From NCBI GenBank assembly GCA_946886645.1, contig CAMPIY010000070.1, forward strand, positions 1-8,495: 8,495 nucleotides of DNA, read 5' to 3'. Position numbers and translations under genes: made by a program. The stretch comes from an uncultured Sphingomonas sp. Lineage in GTDB: Bacteria; Pseudomonadota; Alphaproteobacteria; Sphingomonadales; Sphingomonadaceae. Positions 6,322 to 8,495 of the stretch are shown in pieces (the stretch's first letter is position 1; the number at the start of each line of letters is the position of its first letter). Below the pieces are notes generated by a model. That model did no database searches and was not told the DNA's origin. It was given only the letters and a program-made list of their open reading frames with translations.

Positions 6322-6397
6322 GTCATCGCAAGCGCAGCGAAGCAATCCAGCACTTGCGCCAACCGGATTGCTTCGTCACTTCGTTCCTCGCAATGAC
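6322..6397. repeat. 76-bp imperfect palindromic repeat (dispersed GTCATTGCGAG...GAAGCAATCC type)
   Basis: The left arm, 6322-6348, reads GTCATCGCAAGCG then CAGCGAAGCAATCC. The right arm, 6365-6397, is its imperfect inverse, starting GGATTGCTTCG and ending CCTCGCAATGAC. The inner stem CGAAGCAATCC / GGATTGCTTCG is a perfect 11 bp, and the 16-base centre is AGCACTTGCGCCAACC. The arm consensus GTCATTGCGAG..GAAGCAATCC is one I recognise as a short repeat scattered through many bacterial genomes. I see only this copy here, so multicopy status is recalled, not shown. It fills almost all of the 83-bp divergent gap and its right end contains the apparent ATG of the SDR gene. Confidence 0.85.
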
Positions 6398-7121
6398 GGA
6401 CCTGAAAACAGCCATCGTCACCGGGGGCGGCAAGCGCGTCGGCGAGGCGATCGTCCGCGCACTGATCGACGACGGCTGGTCGGTGGTGGCTCACGTCCAT
6501 CATGATGCCGATCCGGTGGCCGAAGGCGCGGTGAAGGTCGTGGCGGATCTGGGCGAGGCCGACTGCGCGAAACGGATTTTCGCGGCGGCCGACGGCCTTC
6601 CGCCGGTGCGGTTGCTGGTCAACAATGCGGCGCGCTTCGTCGAGGATGGTTTCGGAAGGGCAAGCGCGGGCGAGTTCGACGCGCATCTTTCGATCAATGC
6701 GCGGGCGCCGATGTTGCTGATCGACGAGCTGGCGCGGCGGCATGACGGAGGCGATGCGCTGGTCGTCAACATGCTGGACGCGAAGCTGGCGGCGCCGAAC
6801 GCCGACTTCCTGAGCTACACGATCAGCAAATATGCGCTGGCGGGCCTGACCGAGCTTGCCGCGCGCGGGCTTGCCGCGAAGGGCATTCGCGTCAACGCAA
6901 TCGCGCCGGCGCTGATGCTTCCGTCGGGCGAACAGGGCGAGGCCAATTTCGAGGCGGTTCACGACCTCAATCCGCTGCACCGCGGGATCGAAGTGGGCGA
7001 TGTCGTCGCAGCGCTTCGGTTCCTGATTGATTCGGGCGGGATGACCGGCCAGACGCTCGGCCTCGACGGCGGCCAGCGGTTCATGGCCCTGGCCCGCGAC
7101 GTGCAGTTCCTGGAGGGTTGA
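6393..7121 (+). CDS. SDR oxidoreductase, pteridine reductase (PTR1/FolM)-like
   Basis: 242 residues, one Rossmann-fold short-chain dehydrogenase. The cofactor loop is TGGGKRVG (10-17); an Arg here is the TGxxxR pattern of PTR1/FolM that favours NADPH. NNAA is at 77-80 and the active-site YxxxK is Y142/K146. The usual catalytic Ser is replaced by Asp (VVNMLDA, D129), as in PTR1 (NMVDA) and E. coli FolM (HITD). DGGQRF near the end is the usual SDR C-terminal motif. I infer NADPH-dependent reduction of a dihydropterin or dihydrofolate; the directly abutting folB supports this. The start is ATG 6393 (MTDLKTAIVTGG), four bases before the end of the palindromic repeat, with no Shine-Dalgarno ahead. 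The frame stays open upstream to 6252 but only through the repeat and antisense to DUF1285. A generic SDR with another substrate is the alternative. Confidence 0.9.
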   Translation: MTDLKTAIVTGGGKRVGEAIVRALIDDGWSVVAHVHHDADPVAEGAVKVVADLGEADCAKRIFAAADGLPPVRLLVNNAARFVEDGFGRASAGEFDAHLSINARAPMLLIDELARRHDGGDALVVNMLDAKLAAPNADFLSYTISKYALAGLTELAARGLAAKGIRVNAIAPALMLPSGEQGEANFEAVHDLNPLHRGIEVGDVVAALRFLIDSGGMTGQTLGLDGGQRFMALARDVQFLEG

Positions 7122-7541
7122 ATGGCGGACGAAGCGGTCAAGCTGACGGGCATGATTCCCGGCCATTTGAAGGTTCGCCAGAGTCGTATCCTGCTCGATT
7201 CGCTGGAAGTGATGACCGACATCGGCTTCCACGAGTTCGAGGTCGGGACGCCGCAGCGGCTGCTGATCACGGTGGAACTGTGGCTGGACGATCTGACGCC
7301 GCCGGAGGACGACGATCATGGCTCGGCGTGGAACTACGACTATCTCAGGACGGAGGTGGTGCGGCTTGCCCAGGAGCGGCGCTACAACCTCCAGGAAACG
7401 CTGGTTCACGCCATTTTCCAGAGGGTGGCGGCAACGCGCGGGGTGAGGGCGCTGCGCGTGAAAAGCGTCAAGCCGGACGTTTATGACGACGCGCGCGGGG
7501 TGGGGGTCGAGATTGCCTCGTTCCCCGGCACCGCACCCTGA
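7122..7541 (+). CDS. folB: dihydroneopterin aldolase
   Basis: 139 residues. FolB converts 7,8-dihydroneopterin to 6-hydroxymethyl-7,8-dihydropterin and glycolaldehyde in cytoplasmic folate synthesis, as an octamer of tunnel-fold subunits. Family marks: IGFHEFEVGTPQRLLITVEL (34-53), where E40 matches the conserved Glu of the DWEQ site in E. coli; WNYDYL (70-75); NLQETLVHAI (89-98), in which E92 is the pterin-anchoring Glu (commonly LVE, here LQE); and VKPDVY (116-121), with K117 the catalytic Lys. The first ~20 residues extend beyond the usual start. ATG 7122 follows the SDR stop at 7119-7121 directly, with GGAGGG at 7112-7117, so the pair is cotranscribed and probably translationally coupled. 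A FolX-type epimerase is a less likely alternative. Confidence 0.92.
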   Translation: MADEAVKLTGMIPGHLKVRQSRILLDSLEVMTDIGFHEFEVGTPQRLLITVELWLDDLTPPEDDDHGSAWNYDYLRTEVVRLAQERRYNLQETLVHAIFQRVAATRGVRALRVKSVKPDVYDDARGVGVEIASFPGTAP

Positions 7542-7743
7542 CCGCGTTGAATAAATGCGGGTCTTGCCGCAATCGGAACAAAATTCGTTGCACCGCCATT
7601 ATCGCTTCATTAAGGGTGGCGCGTATCTGCCGATGATATGTTAGTACATCGGTAGTTCCAGGACACCCCCGGGTCGCGTCGTAGCCGCTGCCCGGGACGG
7701 TCATGGATCGAATCATGGGAATGTCGAGGAGACTTGCGGCTTA
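7542..7743 (+). promoter_or_regulatory. 202-bp non-coding gap before tonB with three small dyads
   Basis: No coding frame of substance lies here. TGCGG/CCGCA (7556-7560, 7567-7571) forms a weak hairpin just after folB. CCGATG (7630-7635) and CATCGG (7647-7652) form a perfect 6-bp dyad around an 11-base centre that itself contains part of ATGT-TAGT-ACAT (7638-7649); this resembles an operator. CCCGGG occurs at 7668-7673 and 7691-7696 and could form a GC-rich leader stem. GAGGAGA (7726-7732) is the tonB ribosome site. The gap should hold the tonB promoter. I could not fix convincing -35/-10 boxes, and I see no good Fur box. Confidence 0.4.
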
Positions 7744-8409
7744 ATGTCCTACGCCAATCGCAGCCAGATGAGTTCCAACCGCACCGCGGCGATTATCATC
7801 GTGGCACTCATCCACATTGCCCTCGGCTACGCCTTGGTTACGGGGCTAGCCTATAACGTCCTCAAGAAGGCTGCCGAGGATCTCAAGACCTTCGACGTCG
7901 AGGAAGAGCCGCCGCCCCCCGAGGAGCCGCCGCCCCCGCCGGAGAAGACCGAAGTGCCGCCGCCGCCGCAAGTCGTCGCGCCGCCGCCGATCGTCCGCAC
8001 CAACACCGTCGCTCCGCCGATCGTGTCGACGCCGGTCGCTCCGCCGCCGGTGATCACGCCGCGCGCGACCCCGGCGCCGCCCGCGCCGCCGGCGCCGCCG
8101 CCTCCGAGGGTTTCGCAGGCCGCCCGCGCCAAGGGCAATCTGCTCTCCCTGTTCTCGACCGACGACTATCCGCAGTCGGCGTTGCGCGGCGAAGAGCAGG
8201 GTACGACATCCGTCCGGATGACGGTCGGCACCGACGGGCGCGTGGCAGATTGCGCTGTGACCAGGTCTTCCGGTTCGACGTCGCTCGACAATGCGACCTG
8301 CAGCATCCTGAAGCGCCGCGCGCGGTTCACGCCGGCCAAGGATTCTGCGGGCAACCCGATTTCCGACACCTATTCGCAAACCGTGCGCTGGGTTCTTCCC
8401 GCGGATTGA
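7744..8409 (+). CDS. tonB: energy transducer TonB
   Basis: 221 residues. TonB couples the proton-motive force, harnessed by ExbB/ExbD in the inner membrane, to outer-membrane receptors for siderophores, vitamin B12 and glycans. Residues 1-13 are cytoplasmic and 14-36 form the membrane anchor. H24 matches the His of the SxxxH motif of E. coli TonB, but position 20 is Val rather than Ser. Residues ~54-122 are a periplasm-spanning stretch rich in Pro, Glu then Val/Ala (EEEPPPPEEPPPPPEK and PPAPPAPPPP runs). Residues ~140-218 are the TonB C-terminal domain: DDYPQSALRGEEQGTTSVRM, GRVADCAVTRSSGSTSLD, and RRARFTPAKDSAGNP. C170 and C186 could form a disulfide. Start ATG 7744 has GAGGAGA 11 bases upstream. 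ATG 7768 (MSSNRTAA) is possible. The next start, at 8462, suggests an exb operon. Confidence 0.94.
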   Translation: MSYANRSQMSSNRTAAIIIVALIHIALGYALVTGLAYNVLKKAAEDLKTFDVEEEPPPPEEPPPPPEKTEVPPPPQVVAPPPIVRTNTVAPPIVSTPVAPPPVITPRATPAPPAPPAPPPPRVSQAARAKGNLLSLFSTDDYPQSALRGEEQGTTSVRMTVGTDGRVADCAVTRSSGSTSLDNATCSILKRRARFTPAKDSAGNPISDTYSQTVRWVLPAD

Positions 8410-8461
8410 TTTTTTACGTCAGCTAACAAAACGCATAAAATTCAATAGGAAAGTTAAACAT

Positions 8462-8495
8462 ATGGCAGCTCCAACCCTGATCCTCGCGGCTGCGG
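8462..8495 (+). CDS. start of a downstream gene, possibly exbB-like (cut by window)
   Basis: ATG 8462 opens a frame, M-A-A-P-T-L-I-L-A-A-A, that runs off the window end. AGGA (8447-8450) lies 11 bases ahead. The gap after tonB is 52 bases, AT-rich, and shows no hairpin terminator, so cotranscription with tonB is plausible. An ExbB/MotA-TolQ family protein is the usual neighbour in sphingomonads, but eleven residues cannot identify it. Confidence 0.5.
   Translation, partial: MAAPTLILAAA

Noticed and set aside
6252..6392. N-terminal extension of the SDR gene upstream to 6252
   Set aside because: It would read through the palindromic repeat and antisense to DUF1285, and SDR homology starts just after ATG 6393.
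6042..7409. Minus-strand open frame of 455 codons opposite the SDR and folB genes
   Set aside because: It runs through the palindromic repeat and antisense to two well-supported genes. The composition is shadow-like and there are no motifs.
7846..8379. Minus-strand Gly/Arg-rich frame opposite tonB
   Set aside because: It is the complement of the Pro-rich codons of TonB and so yields artificial GGG/RRR runs.

Overview
The window looks like chromosomal DNA from an alphaproteobacterium, most likely a sphingomonad (Sphingomonas/Sphingopyxis type). The reasons are high GC with strong third-position G/C bias, an alphaproteobacterial-style ParC C-terminus, the run DUF1285 / CoA-pyrophosphatase-type Nudix / CCA nucleotidyltransferase, and a Pro-rich TonB followed by what looks like the start of an exbB-like gene. 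Genes are tightly packed. No gene-free stretch exceeds about 205 bases, and I see no tRNA, rRNA, IS element, prophage gene or CRISPR array.

Layout. (1) Bases 1-699 hold the 3' part of parC (topoisomerase IV subunit A), followed on the same strand by a PAS-like/GGDEF/EAL protein (765-2510). Its EAL domain looks active, but its GGDEF motif is degenerate (GGNEF). (2) An HxlR-family repressor (2507-3220, minus) is divergent from a small 4-oxalocrotonate-tautomerase-family protein (3395-3628, plus). The gap between them carries a candidate promoter and operator. (3) A single-domain PilZ protein (3718-4008, plus) follows. It may respond to the c-di-GMP that the EAL protein would hydrolyse. (4) A minus-strand operon with ATGA and GTGA overlaps reads DUF1285 (6309 to 5743), Nudix CoA pyrophosphatase (5746 to 5171) and cca (5174 to 4005). 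(5) A 76-bp dispersed-type palindromic repeat fills nearly all of the 83-bp divergent gap between DUF1285 and the next gene and contains that gene's apparent start codon. (6) A plus-strand folate/pterin pair follows: a PTR1/FolM-like SDR (6393-7121) and folB (7122-7541), directly abutting. (7) tonB (7744-8409) follows a 202-bp non-coding gap, and the first codons of a downstream gene begin at 8462.

Two convergent gene pairs (EAL protein/hxlR and PilZ/cca) each end in the same CTAG tetranucleotide, so both stop codons overlap and there is no room for a terminator between them.

Nothing here is clearly a new defence or mobile system; most of it is conserved housekeeping content. The best leads are the repeat that appears to have rebuilt the 5' end of the pteridine-reductase-like gene, the catalytic Asp-for-Ser signature of that enzyme next to folB, the GGNEF-EAL protein, and the inverted repeat that brackets the hxlR -10 box.
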